NCBI RefSeq assembly: GCF_046237625.1
Contig: NZ_CP143545.1
Coordinates: 1,178,001-1,242,000 of the forward strand
DNA: 64,000 bases
Source: Paraperibacillus esterisolvens
GTDB lineage: Bacteria > Bacillota > Bacilli > Bacillales > DSM-1321
Direction of reading: 5' to 3'
In this document: piece by piece, positions 41,175 through 50,459 of the stretch
Position numbering within the stretch: the first letter of the stretch is position 1
Layout of the letters: every line of letters starts with the position of its first letter
Program-made: the position numbers and the translations under genes
The notes under the pieces: generated by a model
What the model saw: the letters and a program-made list of their open reading frames with translations, nothing else
Told to the model about the DNA's origin: nothing
Database searches by the model: none

Positions 41175-41800
41175 TGGATTATCGTGAGAAATGGGAAGAA
41201 CTGGCTGACATAAAAGACGAGCTGGCCGCCCGTGACTGGTTCATGGGAACGAGCGGCAATCTCTCCATCAGGGTGGCAGCCAATCGCTTCCTGGTTACGG
41301 CAAGTGGAAAAGATAAGCGTAAACGGACTCCTGACGACTTCCTCCTCGTGGATGAATACGGAAATGCAGCAGAAGATACCGCCCTTAGGCCGTCCGCTGA
41401 AACCCTGCTCCACGCAGCGATATACGAGCGGACAGAGGCGGGCTGCATCCTGCATGTACATACGGCGGAAAACAATGTGATTTCAGAACTGTATGGAGAT
41501 TCCGGGAGCATTACCTTCACCGGACAGGAAATAATCAAGGCATTTGGAAAATGGGAGCAGGATGCTGAGTTAAAAATTCCCATCATCTTCAATCATGCAG
41601 ATATCCCTGCATTGACAGAAGAATTGATCCCCCACATAGAAGGAGATTCCGGTGTGGCACTGATCCGGCGCCATGGCATTACAGTTTGGGGCAAAACAGC
41701 CTTTGAAGCTAAAAAACTGCTCGAGGCTGCAGAATTTTTATTCGGGTATGAACTGCTGCTGCTCCAAAGCAAAACAGCTTTTATAGTAAACCAAAAATGA
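41174..41800 (+). CDS. mtnB: Methylthioribulose-1-phosphate dehydratase
   Basis: A 208-residue class II aldolase/adducin-family zinc enzyme that dehydrates methylthioribulose-1-phosphate. GTSGNLSIR (about 29-37) binds phosphate; the zinc His pair is in HVHTAENNV (about 96-104) and a third His in RRHGITVWG (about 162-170). GTG start overlapping the mtnX stop. The three genes are clearly translationally coupled. Confidence 0.95.
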   Translation: MDYREKWEELADIKDELAARDWFMGTSGNLSIRVAANRFLVTASGKDKRKRTPDDFLLVDEYGNAAEDTALRPSAETLLHAAIYERTEAGCILHVHTAENNVISELYGDSGSITFTGQEIIKAFGKWEQDAELKIPIIFNHADIPALTEELIPHIEGDSGVALIRRHGITVWGKTAFEAKKLLEAAEFLFGYELLLLQSKTAFIVNQK

Positions 41801-41817
41801 AACAGGGAGGAAAGAAT

Positions 41818-42351
41818 ATGGCAACGATTTACATCAAGCAAACAGAAGAAACCATTGAAAACCGCGAACAGGTAGTTAATTACCTTGAAGAACAGGGAGT
41901 CATTTACGAGATATGGGATATCAATAAGCTGCCAGATTCCCTAAGGGAAAAATTCGATTTGAATGATGAAGAAAAAGCCGGTATTCTCGACAGCTTTGCT
42001 GAAGAGATCGCTGATATATCCGCACGCCGCGGCTATCAGGCACAGGACGTGATTTCCCTCTCAGACGCTACCCCAAATCTCGACCAGCTTCTTGCTAACT
42101 TCAAGCAGGAGCATCACCATACAGATGACGAGGTCCGCTTCATCGTCAGCGGCCATGGCATCTTTGCGATCGAAGGAAAGGATGGAGTATGGTTTGATGT
42201 TAACCTGAATCCCGGCGATTTAATCAGTGTCCCTGTCAATACCCGCCATTACTTTACCCTTCAGGAAGACCGCAAAGTGGTAGCGGTGCGTATCTTTGTC
42301 ACAAGTGAAGGCTGGGTGCCGATTTACGAGAAAGAACAGCTGCAGGCTTAA
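41818..42351 (+). CDS. mtnD: Acireductone dioxygenase
   Basis: A 177-residue cupin that cleaves the acireductone; with Fe2+ it gives the keto acid precursor of methionine and formate, with Ni2+ an off-pathway product and CO. Metal ligands are in EHHHTDDEVRFIVSG (about 99-113) and the second His in VNTRHYF (about 140-146). The ATG at 41818 follows GGGAGGAAAG; the longer reading from 41797 is rejected. Last gene of the operon; a strong hairpin follows. Confidence 0.95.
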   Translation: MATIYIKQTEETIENREQVVNYLEEQGVIYEIWDINKLPDSLREKFDLNDEEKAGILDSFAEEIADISARRGYQAQDVISLSDATPNLDQLLANFKQEHHHTDDEVRFIVSGHGIFAIEGKDGVWFDVNLNPGDLISVPVNTRHYFTLQEDRKVVAVRIFVTSEGWVPIYEKEQLQA

Positions 42352-42353
42352 TA

Positions 42354-42393
42354 AAAAGGCTTTTCCCGGGAATGCACCGGGAAAGCCTTTTTA
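42354..42393. terminator. Bidirectional terminator between mtnD and ykvA
   Basis: A long stem with arms from 42354 and to 42392 (AAGGCTTTTCCCGG with CCGGGAAAGCC), A and T runs on both sides. Confidence 0.88.
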
Positions 42394-42810
42394 TAATTTT
42401 ACTGCCGTTTTTTCTCTTCCCGTTATTTTCCACTCCAGGTATTGCTCGATATCATAATCAAGCTGGGAAAGCACAAATCCGAGGACTGCGATGTCATCCA
42501 TCATGCCGAATCCCAAAAGGAAATCCGGGATGAAATCAAGAGGTGAGACAAAATAAATAATCCCAACCAGGATGATGATGAGCGAACGGTATGGGATCCG
42601 TCTGTAATCTCCCGCCGCCCACGATTTGGCCATCTCCATCAGGAGCTGCAGCCTTTTCCAGACACCCTTTAAGGCAGTCTCGTTTTTTGCTGCTTTCCCG
42701 GCCGCCCTTTTTAATAGAGTACGGCTTCTGCCTTTATCTCCGGCCATTTTGCCTGCCTGAATCCTGAACAGGCGGTATGCGATTTTTGTAAAAAACCATT
42801 TTCTTAGCAT
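42391..42810 (-). CDS. ykvA: DUF1232 membrane protein YkvA
   Basis: A 139-residue protein with one or two membrane segments near the DUF1232 signature YFVSPLDFIPDFLLGFGMMDD (about 86-106). The N-terminal half is basic and helical. The ATG at 42810 follows AAGGTGGG; an upstream GTG (42819) would overlap this site. In B. subtilis ykvA also follows mtnD and precedes spo0E, so orthology is well supported. Function unknown. Confidence 0.88.
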   Translation of the reverse strand: MLRKWFFTKIAYRLFRIQAGKMAGDKGRSRTLLKRAAGKAAKNETALKGVWKRLQLLMEMAKSWAAGDYRRIPYRSLIIILVGIIYFVSPLDFIPDFLLGFGMMDDIAVLGFVLSQLDYDIEQYLEWKITGREKTAVKL

Positions 42811-43026
42811 GTTTCCCACCTTCTTTTGGCTCCTTTACCACAAAAGCAGTTCGGGCAAACAGAAGGATTGGGAGCTGTATCTTCTTTGCGGCTTTATGAA
42901 TGGATGTAGTTTTATACCCTTTTTTAGCATCTTTTGTCTAGTATTGCGATTCCCTTTACAAAGGGGAGGGAACTGGCCATAATGCTATAGTATAATACTA
43001 TTTTTCAAAAGGAAGTATGTGAAATC

Positions 43027-43206
43027 ATGGAGTCCATGCCCCTTAAAAACTTACAGGAAGTTATCCGGATTAAACGCAGTGAATTGATTATCACGGCAAA
43101 AGATTATGGATTGACGCACGAACAGACGATTAAAAGCAGCCAGGAATTAGACAAGCTGATCAATGAATATCTCGCTTTCACACCCATGAAGCGTTTCAAT
43201 GTATAG
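43027..43206 (+). CDS. spo0E: Spo0E-like aspartyl-phosphate phosphatase
   Basis: A 59-residue two-helix protein. Spo0E-family members dephosphorylate Spo0A~P and so delay sporulation; the signature SSQELDKLINEY (about 38-49) is intact. AAGGAAG lies upstream, and TATAAT near 42990 suits a SigA promoter. B. subtilis has spo0E at the same place, after ykvA. The protein is shorter than B. subtilis Spo0E and lacks the C-terminal tail, so it looks like the YisI/YnzD type in length. Confidence 0.82.
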   Translation: MESMPLKNLQEVIRIKRSELIITAKDYGLTHEQTIKSSQELDKLINEYLAFTPMKRFNV

Positions 43207-43257
43207 ACCAGTTGCGGTATGTATGTGTCTGCCAATGATTTATTTTATGCACGGGTC

Positions 43258-43288
43258 AAAGCCCTCCAGCCAAAAGGCGGAGGCCTTT
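43258..43288. terminator. Bidirectional terminator
   Basis: AAAGCCCTCC and GGAGGCCTTT with an inner GCC/GGC stem around AAAA; separates spo0E and the ZIP gene. Confidence 0.75.
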
Positions 43289-43303
43289 CCTGTGCCTTGA
43301 AAC

Positions 43304-44035
43304 TTATATCTGCAATAATAGCAGCATAAAGATAAGCCCAGCGATAAATGCATAGGTTGACAGGGTTTCATTACCGTCCCCATGGCTTTCGGGGATAAGT
43401 TCCTTATAAATGATGAACAGCATAGCACCCGAAGCAAAGGCTAGGCCATAGGGTACCAGGAAGCCAAGATAGGCTGTGAGACTGTAGCCGAGCAGTCCTG
43501 TCACGATTTCAATGGCGCCGGTCAGAGTGGCAATAATAAAAGCCTTGAATCTGTCAATTTTCTGGTTAACCAGAAATAGGGCGACCAATAGGCCTTCCGG
43601 AGCATTTTGCAGACCGATTGCCAGTGCAATCAGGTTTCCCGTTCCTTCCACATCCGAGGCATAGCTTACTCCGACAGAAAGTCCCTCCGGGATATTGTGG
43701 AGAGTGATAGCCGATATGATTAATAGAGCTTTCTGATCAAACTCAATGCCGCTTTTGGAATGCTGCAAATCTATATGTGGTATGTTTTTTTCTAAAAGGT
43801 TCAGGGCACCGACCCCAAGGAACATACCGATGGTCAAAGCGGTGAATCCGCCGGTATCCATGGCCTGCGGAATCAGGCCGAACATGCAGGCGGCCATCAT
43901 GATCCCTGCTGTAAGCGCTAAAATTACATCTCTCCACTTGTGGGTTATGGACCCAGGAAGAAATAAAATTAGCAGCGCTCCGGCGCCGGTAGACATCGCG
44001 GATAGAATACTTCCCAGTAATACTTCTGTCATCAT
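43304..44035 (-). CDS. ZIP family metal transporter
   Basis: A 243-residue membrane protein with about eight helices, expected to import Zn2+ or other divalent metals. The metal-site helices are TLHNIPEGLSVGVSYASD (TM4, about 112-129) and GLQNAPEGLLVALFLVNQ (TM5, about 140-157). The start at 44035 (tandem ATGs) follows AAGGAGAAC; the longer reading from 44083 is rejected. The loop before TM4 (HIDLQHSKSG) has two His that may bind metal. Monocistronic; specificity is not resolved by eye. Confidence 0.9.
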   Translation of the reverse strand: MMTEVLLGSILSAMSTGAGALLILFLPGSITHKWRDVILALTAGIMMAACMFGLIPQAMDTGGFTALTIGMFLGVGALNLLEKNIPHIDLQHSKSGIEFDQKALLIISAITLHNIPEGLSVGVSYASDVEGTGNLIALAIGLQNAPEGLLVALFLVNQKIDRFKAFIIATLTGAIEIVTGLLGYSLTAYLGFLVPYGLAFASGAMLFIIYKELIPESHGDGNETLSTYAFIAGLIFMLLLLQI

Positions 44036-44276
44036 GTTCTCCTTCTTATAAGGTGCTTTATTTTTATGGAACAGGGCTGCCATTTTCGAAGAGAATACCT
44101 ACTTATATCATATATCCCCAATCAGGCTTTGAACAGACTTCAAAGGGATAGTCCTAGTCAGTATATACTATTTGACGGCTTCGCCCAAAAAGTTCACTTT
44201 ATAAAATATATTGAATTTTCAAATCCATTCTGATTAAAATAAGTGTTACAAGTGCAATTTTCAGGTGGTGAACTTT

Positions 44277-44726
44277 TTGAAAATCGATGAAACAGACCGG
44301 AATATCCTTAGCCTGCTATCCAATAATGGAAGGATGTCCTATGCCGAAATCGGAAAGGAATTAAGTCTTTCCAGGGTAGCGGTAAGAGAAAGAGTCAACC
44401 GGATGGAGGAAAACGGAGTTATTGAAAAATTCAGTGTGGTTATTAATTCCGAAGCAGTCGGAAAAAAGGTATCTGCTTTCTTTGAGGTGGATTGTGAGCC
44501 GGCTTTCCTGGTATCGGTGGCTGAGAATCTTGCCAACAACCCCAGTGTGGCCAGCTGCTACCAGATGACAGGGCCAAGCACCCTTCATATGCACGTACTC
44601 GTCGAGGACTTTGCTTCTCTGGAGAAGTTCATCAATAATGAACTTTATGCAGTGGAAGGAATCAGCAGAGTGGAGAGCCAGATCATGCTGAGGCGGTTCA
44701 AAAGCAGGACAGGCTTAAGACTATAA
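44277..44726 (+). CDS. Lrp/AsnC family regulator (YwrC-like)
   Basis: A 149-residue feast/famine regulator. The HTH is MKIDETDRNILSLLSNNGRM then YAEIGKELSLSRVAVRERV (about 1-45), and the C-terminal RAM domain for amino acid binding spans about 65-140. A TTG at 44277 is chosen because AGGTGGTG is 6 bases upstream. Together with the GGT-like and chromate transporter genes at 50.4-53.2 kb it corresponds to B. subtilis ywrC-ywrD-ywrB-ywrA, where YwrC regulates the chromate genes. Likely controls the adjacent operon. Confidence 0.88.
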   Translation: MKIDETDRNILSLLSNNGRMSYAEIGKELSLSRVAVRERVNRMEENGVIEKFSVVINSEAVGKKVSAFFEVDCEPAFLVSVAENLANNPSVASCYQMTGPSTLHMHVLVEDFASLEKFINNELYAVEGISRVESQIMLRRFKSRTGLRL

Positions 44727-44746
44727 AGAAATCAGTAAAATGATGC

Positions 44747-44776
44747 AGCCCCGGATAACTTATCTGGGGCTTTTCT
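44747..44776 (+). terminator. Terminator of the Lrp-type gene
   Basis: GCCCCGGATA pairs with TATCTGGGGC (44748-44770) with a TTTTCT tail, so the transporter genes have their own promoter in the AT-rich 44780-44960 region. Confidence 0.8.
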
Positions 44777-44969
44777 ACGTAGTTCTTCGAAATTAAAATT
44801 AATTATATTTACCTACTGGTAATTTGTCAGAATATATATTAAAATCAAAAAAACCTTTATTGGTTCCCATTGTTAAATGGTTTCATATTTTTAATTAACA
44901 AACGGAACCAAAAGTATGCATAATACAAATTATTGGAATGCGCTTTCAATTCAAAAAGGAGGGAAAAAG

Positions 44970-45911
44970 TTGCTGGGTTTAATTATCAGAAGATTTCTTC
45001 AATTGCTGCTGCTGCTTCTTGGGATCTCCTTCATCGTCTTCATGAGCATGCATATTGCACCGGGAGATCCGGCGAATATTATCGGGGGACCGACAGCCAC
45101 CAAGGAGGATATTGAAGGAATCCGGGAGAACCTGGGGTTGAACAAGCCCATATTGGTTCAATATGTGGATTATTTAAAGGGAGTGATACAGGGAGATTTT
45201 GGATTCTCTTTCCAAACAAAGGAATCCGTTTCCGAAGCCTTATTGAGCAGGTTCCCCAATACACTCAATCTTGCCATTGCCAGTATCATTGTCGCTGTCA
45301 TCATTGGTGTCACGGCGGGAATCATTTCAGCACTTAAGCATAATTCCTGGTTTGACGGTGCCGCAACGGTTGTCTCTCTGGCAGGGATTTCAATCCCTAA
45401 CTTCTGGCTGGGGGCAATCCTGATCCTTGTATTTGCGGTCAATCTTCAATGGTTCCCTGTCGGGGGGCTTACTGAACCATTTTGGACGATTGAAGGAATG
45501 AAGCAGCTTGCCCTGCCGGCGATCACATTGGGGACAAGTTCAGCCGCGATGATTGCCAGAATGAGCCGGTCGGCCATGCTTGAGGTGATCCGGGCAGATT
45601 ATGTCAGGACTGCAAGGGCAAAGGGTGTAAAAGAAAGGACAGTCGTTCTTGTCCATTGTCTGCGGAACGCCATGATACCAGTTATAACGGTCATCGGCCT
45701 CAATTTCGGATTTTTGCTTGGCGGGACAATAATAACAGAACAGGTGTTTGCTATAAATGGGGTAGGCAGGCTGATGATTGAATCCATCGCTGCCAGAGAT
45801 TTCCCGATGGTGCAGGGGGCCGTCCTTTTAGTCGCCACACTATTTGTTTTCGTCAACCTGGCAGTGGATCTAGTGTATGCGTTCATTGACCCGCGCATCA
45901 GTTTTGAGTAA
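44970..45911 (+). CDS. Oligopeptide/dipeptide ABC permease, OppB/DppB type
   Basis: A 313-residue inner-membrane permease with six helices, first half of the channel of a peptide ABC importer. MLGLIIRRFLQLLLLLLGIS and HIAPGDPANIIGG (about 27-39) are standard for the DppB/OppB/GsiC group; the EAA loop for ATPase contact is RTARAKGVKERTVVLVHCLR (about 211-230). A TTG at 44970 is taken as start, with AAAGGAGGG upstream. First gene of a five-gene set B-C-A-D-F. Confidence 0.92.
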   Translation: MLGLIIRRFLQLLLLLLGISFIVFMSMHIAPGDPANIIGGPTATKEDIEGIRENLGLNKPILVQYVDYLKGVIQGDFGFSFQTKESVSEALLSRFPNTLNLAIASIIVAVIIGVTAGIISALKHNSWFDGAATVVSLAGISIPNFWLGAILILVFAVNLQWFPVGGLTEPFWTIEGMKQLALPAITLGTSSAAMIARMSRSAMLEVIRADYVRTARAKGVKERTVVLVHCLRNAMIPVITVIGLNFGFLLGGTIITEQVFAINGVGRLMIESIAARDFPMVQGAVLLVATLFVFVNLAVDLVYAFIDPRISFE

Positions 45912-45924
45912 GGGAGACTATGCT

Positions 45925-46824
45925 ATGAGAGCAGAAACAGTCAGTGAAGCAGCTGCAGTCCTGCCAGTGAAAAAAAAGGACGCAGCCTTCATGAAAATAA
46001 TGAAAAAACTCGTAAAGAACAAAGTGGCTGCGGTGGGCCTCATCATCATTTTCGTACAGGTCACCCTTGCTGTCTTTGCACCGGCCTTTGTTGTTCATGA
46101 TCCGGTGAAACAGGATCTGGCAATGGCAGAACTGGGAGTCGGTACAAGCGGTCACTGGCTTGGCACAGATAATTATGGACGCGATATGTGGAGCAGGCTC
46201 GTCTACGGAGCCAGGATTTCTCTGATTGTCGGAATAGGCGCAGTCACATTCGGCCTGGCAGGTGGAATCACCCTTGGATTGATATCGGGCTACTACCGGA
46301 GATTAGATGGAATTATTATGAGAATTGTAGATTTATTGTTTGCATTTCCAGGAATCCTGCTTGCTATGCTGGTCATTGCAATTCTTGGTACGAGCCTGGT
46401 TAATGTGATCATTGCTATCAGTATCTGGTCGATACCGACCTGTGCAAGGATTGTCCGCGGCAGTGTTCTTTCAATCAAGAAACAGGAATACATACTGGCC
46501 ATGAAATCGCTCGGTGCAAGCGACACCAGAATCTTGATCAAGCATGTGCTGCCCAATTGCATGGCGCCGATCATCGTATTTGCCACCATGAGGATGGCAA
46601 CCGCCATCCTGTCGACTGCCTCGCTCAGCTTTTTGGGGCTTGGGGCACAGCCGCCGACTCCGGAATGGGGGGCGATGATATCGGCAGGACAGGACTTTAT
46701 GTGGACCTCGCCGCATATGATCGTCATCCCGGGAATTGCCATCATGCTTGTGGTTTTTGCCTTCAATGTGGTAGGGGATGCCCTGCGTGATGCCCTCGAT
46801 CCAGGCATGAATGTAGAAAACTAA
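45925..46824 (+). CDS. Oligopeptide/dipeptide ABC permease, OppC/DppC type
   Basis: A 299-residue permease partner with six helices. WLGTDNYGRDMWSRLVYGAR (about 76-95) is the family signature, and the EAA loop ILAMKSLGASDTRILIKHVL (about 191-210) is present. The ATG at 45925 is 13 bases after the B gene stop, with AAGGGAGAC between. Forms the heterodimeric channel with the preceding gene product. Confidence 0.92.
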   Translation: MRAETVSEAAAVLPVKKKDAAFMKIMKKLVKNKVAAVGLIIIFVQVTLAVFAPAFVVHDPVKQDLAMAELGVGTSGHWLGTDNYGRDMWSRLVYGARISLIVGIGAVTFGLAGGITLGLISGYYRRLDGIIMRIVDLLFAFPGILLAMLVIAILGTSLVNVIIAISIWSIPTCARIVRGSVLSIKKQEYILAMKSLGASDTRILIKHVLPNCMAPIIVFATMRMATAILSTASLSFLGLGAQPPTPEWGAMISAGQDFMWTSPHMIVIPGIAIMLVVFAFNVVGDALRDALDPGMNVEN

Positions 46825-46842
46825 AATTCAGGAGGAATAACA

Positions 46843-48381
46843 ATGAAAAAACTTTTGACTAAATGGCCGGCCTTACTTTTCATTTTGATTTTAACTTTAG
46901 CAGGATGCAGCAGCAATTCGTCATCAGGTCAAAGCGGAAGCGGGAAGAATGCCCAGGAAATCACCTATGCAACGACCTCCAAAGTCGTTGGCCTCTCCCC
47001 GATCCTGACCAATGATTCTGTCTCTTCCGCCGTGAATGAACAAATCTATGAAACTCTGTTTTACCGGGACTCCAAGACTAATGAAATAAAAGGACTCCTT
47101 GCTGAAAAGGCTGAAAATCCGGACCCCAATACCTGGATCATCACCTTGAAGGATGGAATCAAATTTCAGGATGGAACAGATTTCAATGCAGAGGCTGTTA
47201 AATACACGTTCGATAAAATTAAAGATCCCAAAACTGCCGCTCCTCGTGCCTCACTCCTGGAGCCGATTAAATCAATAGAAGCAAAGGATGCAAAAACAGT
47301 AATTCTGAAGACCGAAAAACCATATGGACCAATGCTTGCAGCCCTGACCCATTCCAATGCTGCCATTGTCAGCCCGGCAGCGGATAAAAAGCAGGATTTA
47401 ATGAAGAATCCGGTCGGTACAGGACCATTCAAGTTCAAGGCTAAGGAAAATGGAGAGGACATAGTGCTCGAGGCCAACAAAGACTACTGGCAGAAAGCCC
47501 CGAAACTGAAAAAAGTCACATTCAAAGTGGTGCCTGAGATTACTACGGCTGTTTCAATGCTGCAGACTGGCAAAGTGAACTTCCTGGACAATGTTACCGC
47601 TGAATTACTGCCCCGTGTAGAAAAAATAAAAGGTGCAGGCATTGAAAAGAAGCCAGGTACACCAGTCTATTATATTGCCTTCAATATGGATAAGGCTCCT
47701 ATGAATAATCCGGAATTCCGAAAAGCCGCAGCTTATGCCATTGATACAAAGGGCTATGTAAAAAAACTGCGCGGGCTTGGAGTGGAATCAGGCTCATTCA
47801 TCGGTCCCGAGCTATTCGGATATGACAAGTCATCAGAGCAAAAAGCCATTCAGTATGACCCTGAAAAAGCGAAAGAGATTGTTAAGGCAAACGGCTTTGA
47901 CAAGCAGCAAATCACACTGCTTGCCGCAAATACGGCCGGCTACATGAATATGGCTGAAGTGTTCCAGGCCCAGTTAGCGGAGGCGGGAATTAAAGTCAAG
48001 ATTGAAACACTGGAATGGGGAACATACCTTGAAGCCTCACAGAACGGCAAGTTTGATCTTACTGTCGCGGGCTGGTCAAATGTGACGGGGGATGGCAGTG
48101 AACTGCTGTTCCCAAGACTTCATTCGAAAAATGCAGGCTCAACAAATGTAGGACGATATAAGAACCCGGAGCTTGATAAATTAATAGAAGCTTCCCGTTC
48201 AACCGTTGACCAGAACGAACGAAAAAAAATCCTGAAACAGGCTAACGAGCTTGTGCTTTCAGACCTTCCAGTCATCCCTATTTACCATGGAGTTGCATCG
48301 ATAGCTGCTGATGAATCCGTAAAGGGAATCAATCTGGAACCTACCGGCCAATGGAGTCTATACAACGCGGAAAGAAAGTAG
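46843..48381 (+). CDS. Peptide-binding lipoprotein (SBP family 5)
   Basis: A 512-residue solute-binding lipoprotein. The signal peptide ends in a lipobox LAGC with the lipidated Cys at about residue 22, then a Ser/Gly linker. The mature domain is of the OppA/DppA/GsiB type, with GLLAEKAENPDPNTWIITLK (about 85-104). It anchors to the outer face of the membrane and gives the transporter its specificity. Its closest kin by feel are glutathione/dipeptide-type binders, but specificity cannot be read by eye. RBS AGGAGGAAT. Confidence 0.92.
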   Translation: MKKLLTKWPALLFILILTLAGCSSNSSSGQSGSGKNAQEITYATTSKVVGLSPILTNDSVSSAVNEQIYETLFYRDSKTNEIKGLLAEKAENPDPNTWIITLKDGIKFQDGTDFNAEAVKYTFDKIKDPKTAAPRASLLEPIKSIEAKDAKTVILKTEKPYGPMLAALTHSNAAIVSPAADKKQDLMKNPVGTGPFKFKAKENGEDIVLEANKDYWQKAPKLKKVTFKVVPEITTAVSMLQTGKVNFLDNVTAELLPRVEKIKGAGIEKKPGTPVYYIAFNMDKAPMNNPEFRKAAAYAIDTKGYVKKLRGLGVESGSFIGPELFGYDKSSEQKAIQYDPEKAKEIVKANGFDKQQITLLAANTAGYMNMAEVFQAQLAEAGIKVKIETLEWGTYLEASQNGKFDLTVAGWSNVTGDGSELLFPRLHSKNAGSTNVGRYKNPELDKLIEASRSTVDQNERKKILKQANELVLSDLPVIPIYHGVASIAADESVKGINLEPTGQWSLYNAERK

Positions 48382-48388
48382 GGATAGT

Positions 48389-49396
48389 ATGGCCGAGAAA
48401 ATCCTGGAGATTGAAAATCTGGTGACTACTTTCAAAACCGGGGGCGGGGAAGTTTCTGCCGTCCGCGGAATCTCCTTTTCATTACAAAAGGGTGAAACAT
48501 TATGCATTGTAGGGGAGTCTGGATGCGGCAAAAGCATCACTGCCCTTTCCATCATGGGCCTCCTTGCAGGAAATGCAAGCTCCCAGGGGAAAATCGAGTT
48601 CAAGGGCGAAAACCTGTTGAAGCTGGATGGCGACAGGATGAGGAAAATCCGGGGGAATGAGATTTCCATGATTTTTCAGGAGCCGATGACGGCCTTGAAC
48701 CCCACGTTCACCATCGGTTTCCAGCTGTGTGAGCCGCTCATGATCCACCGGAAATTATCTAAAAAAGCTGCAATCCAGCAAGGTGTGGAACTTCTGCGCC
48801 AGGTCGGCATCCCGCTTCCTGAAAAAAGGATGAAACAATATCCCCACGAGCTGTCAGGAGGCATGCGGCAGCGTGTTATGATTGCAATAGCACTAGCCTG
48901 CAATCCTAAGCTGCTGATTGCAGACGAACCTACGACCGCACTGGATGTCACCATCCAGGCCCAGATCCTCGATCTGCTGAATGACCTGAAGGACGAATTT
49001 GAAACAAGTGTCATCATGATCACTCATGACATGGGAGTAGTAGCAGAGACGGCAGACAGGGTAATTGTCATGTATGCAGGCGAGATTATTGAGGAAGGTC
49101 CTGTGGAGGATATATTCACAGAACCAAAACATCCATATACGATAGGGCTCCTTTCGTCTGTGCCAAATGTCGATGATCCTGATTTCAGCCTGAATCCGAT
49201 TCCGGGCTCGCTGCCAAGCTTGAATGAACAGATCAGCGGCTGCCGGTTCCATCCCCGCTGTCCTTACGCCATGGAAAAATGCAAGGTCCAGCCGCCGGAT
49301 GTCACACAAGGATCAAATGGCCACTCGGTAAGGTGCTGGCTTCATGAGGAGGAAGGTCATGAGTACACAAACTACAAGCCAACAAGTGCTGTATAG
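48389..49396 (+). CDS. Peptide ABC transporter ATPase, OppD/DppD type
   Basis: A 335-residue ABC ATPase. Walker A is GESGCGKS (about 43-50), signature LSGGMRQR (about 156-163), Walker B LLIADEPTTALD (about 174-185), and an OppD/OppF C-terminal domain with the Cys-rich ISGCRFHPRCPYAMEKC (about 282-298), which may hold a Fe-S or metal site as in DppD/OppD relatives. It overlaps the next gene by 38 bases. Confidence 0.94.
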   Translation: MAEKILEIENLVTTFKTGGGEVSAVRGISFSLQKGETLCIVGESGCGKSITALSIMGLLAGNASSQGKIEFKGENLLKLDGDRMRKIRGNEISMIFQEPMTALNPTFTIGFQLCEPLMIHRKLSKKAAIQQGVELLRQVGIPLPEKRMKQYPHELSGGMRQRVMIAIALACNPKLLIADEPTTALDVTIQAQILDLLNDLKDEFETSVIMITHDMGVVAETADRVIVMYAGEIIEEGPVEDIFTEPKHPYTIGLLSSVPNVDDPDFSLNPIPGSLPSLNEQISGCRFHPRCPYAMEKCKVQPPDVTQGSNGHSVRCWLHEEEGHEYTNYKPTSAV

Positions 49397-50342
49397 CCTT
49401 AACAATATAAAAAAGCATTATCCGATCAAAGGCGGGATCCTCAAGCGTGTAAAAAGTCATGTAAAAGCAGTCGACGGCATTTCCCTTGATATCTATGAAG
49501 GAGAAACCCTGGGGGTGGTCGGTGAGTCCGGGTGCGGAAAATCCACTCTTGGCCGCACGATCCTTGGGCTGGAAAAAGCTACAGAAGGAAAGATGAAGTT
49601 TAAGGGAGACGACTTGTCAGAAAAAACAGTCCGGCAGCTCAAGCCGTACAAACGGGAAATGCAGATGATTTTCCAGGATCCGTATGCTTCCCTGAACCCG
49701 AAGCAAAGGATTGGCGATGCCATTGAAGAGGCGCTTTTAATTCACACAAAGCTCAGTCCTGATGAGAGAAGGAAAAAAGTCCTTGAGCTCCTGAGGGAAG
49801 TAGGGTTAAAGGAAGAACACTATGACCGGTATCCGCATGAATTTTCCGGCGGCCAGCGCCAGAGGATTGGAATTGCCAGGGCCATCTCCATAAACCCGTC
49901 CTTTATCGTCTGTGATGAGCCGGTGTCGGCCCTTGATGTTTCCGTTCAGGCACAAGTGATCAAGCTGCTTCAAGACCTCCAGGAAAAACACGGCCTCACT
50001 TACATGTTCGTTTCGCATGACTTAGGCGTGGTCCGCCACCTTTGCACCCGGGTCCTAGTTATGTATCTCGGCCAGATGGTCGAGCTGGCACCGGTTGAGA
50101 AGCTGTACACAAATCCTGTCCATCCTTATACAGAAGCCCTTTTATCAGCCATCCCTAGGCCGGTCGTCGGTAAAAGGAGGGAACGCATCCGCCTGACAGG
50201 AGATCTGCCAAGTCCCACAGATCCCCCTGCCGGCTGTGCATTCCATACACGCTGTCCGCTGGCCACTGAAAAATGCAAGCTTGTGAGGCCCCAGTGGCGC
50301 GAAATAGAGGAAGGCCATTTTATAGCATGTCATCATAAATAG
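49359..50342 (+). CDS. Peptide ABC transporter ATPase, OppF/DppF type
   Basis: A 327-residue ATPase partner. Walker A GESGCGKSTLGR (about 60-71), signature FSGGQRQRIGIAR (about 164-176), Walker B FIVCDEPVSALD (about 185-196), and the C-terminal PAGCAFHTRCPLATEKC (about 290-306). The ATG at 49359 follows GAGGAGGAAGG inside the preceding gene, so the 5-residue longer reading is rejected. It ends the transporter set; a hairpin follows before the GGT-like gene. Confidence 0.94.
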   Translation: MSTQTTSQQVLYSLNNIKKHYPIKGGILKRVKSHVKAVDGISLDIYEGETLGVVGESGCGKSTLGRTILGLEKATEGKMKFKGDDLSEKTVRQLKPYKREMQMIFQDPYASLNPKQRIGDAIEEALLIHTKLSPDERRKKVLELLREVGLKEEHYDRYPHEFSGGQRQRIGIARAISINPSFIVCDEPVSALDVSVQAQVIKLLQDLQEKHGLTYMFVSHDLGVVRHLCTRVLVMYLGQMVELAPVEKLYTNPVHPYTEALLSAIPRPVVGKRRERIRLTGDLPSPTDPPAGCAFHTRCPLATEKCKLVRPQWREIEEGHFIACHHK

Positions 50343-50365
50343 GGGAGCGAGAGCTGTAAGTGAAA

Positions 50366-50406
50366 AGAAGCGGAGCGGCCTTATACAGGCTCCCTCTGCT
50401 TCTTTC
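50366..50406 (+). terminator. Hairpin between OppF-type and GGT-like genes
   Basis: AGAAGCGGAGC pairs imperfectly with GCTCCCTCTGCTTCT, followed by TTTCATT. It may be a partial terminator separating transporter from enzyme expression. Confidence 0.6.
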
Positions 50407-50459
50407 ATTAGAGCAAAGTGCTTAAGCATATGATTGAATATGATAAAAAGGAGACCATT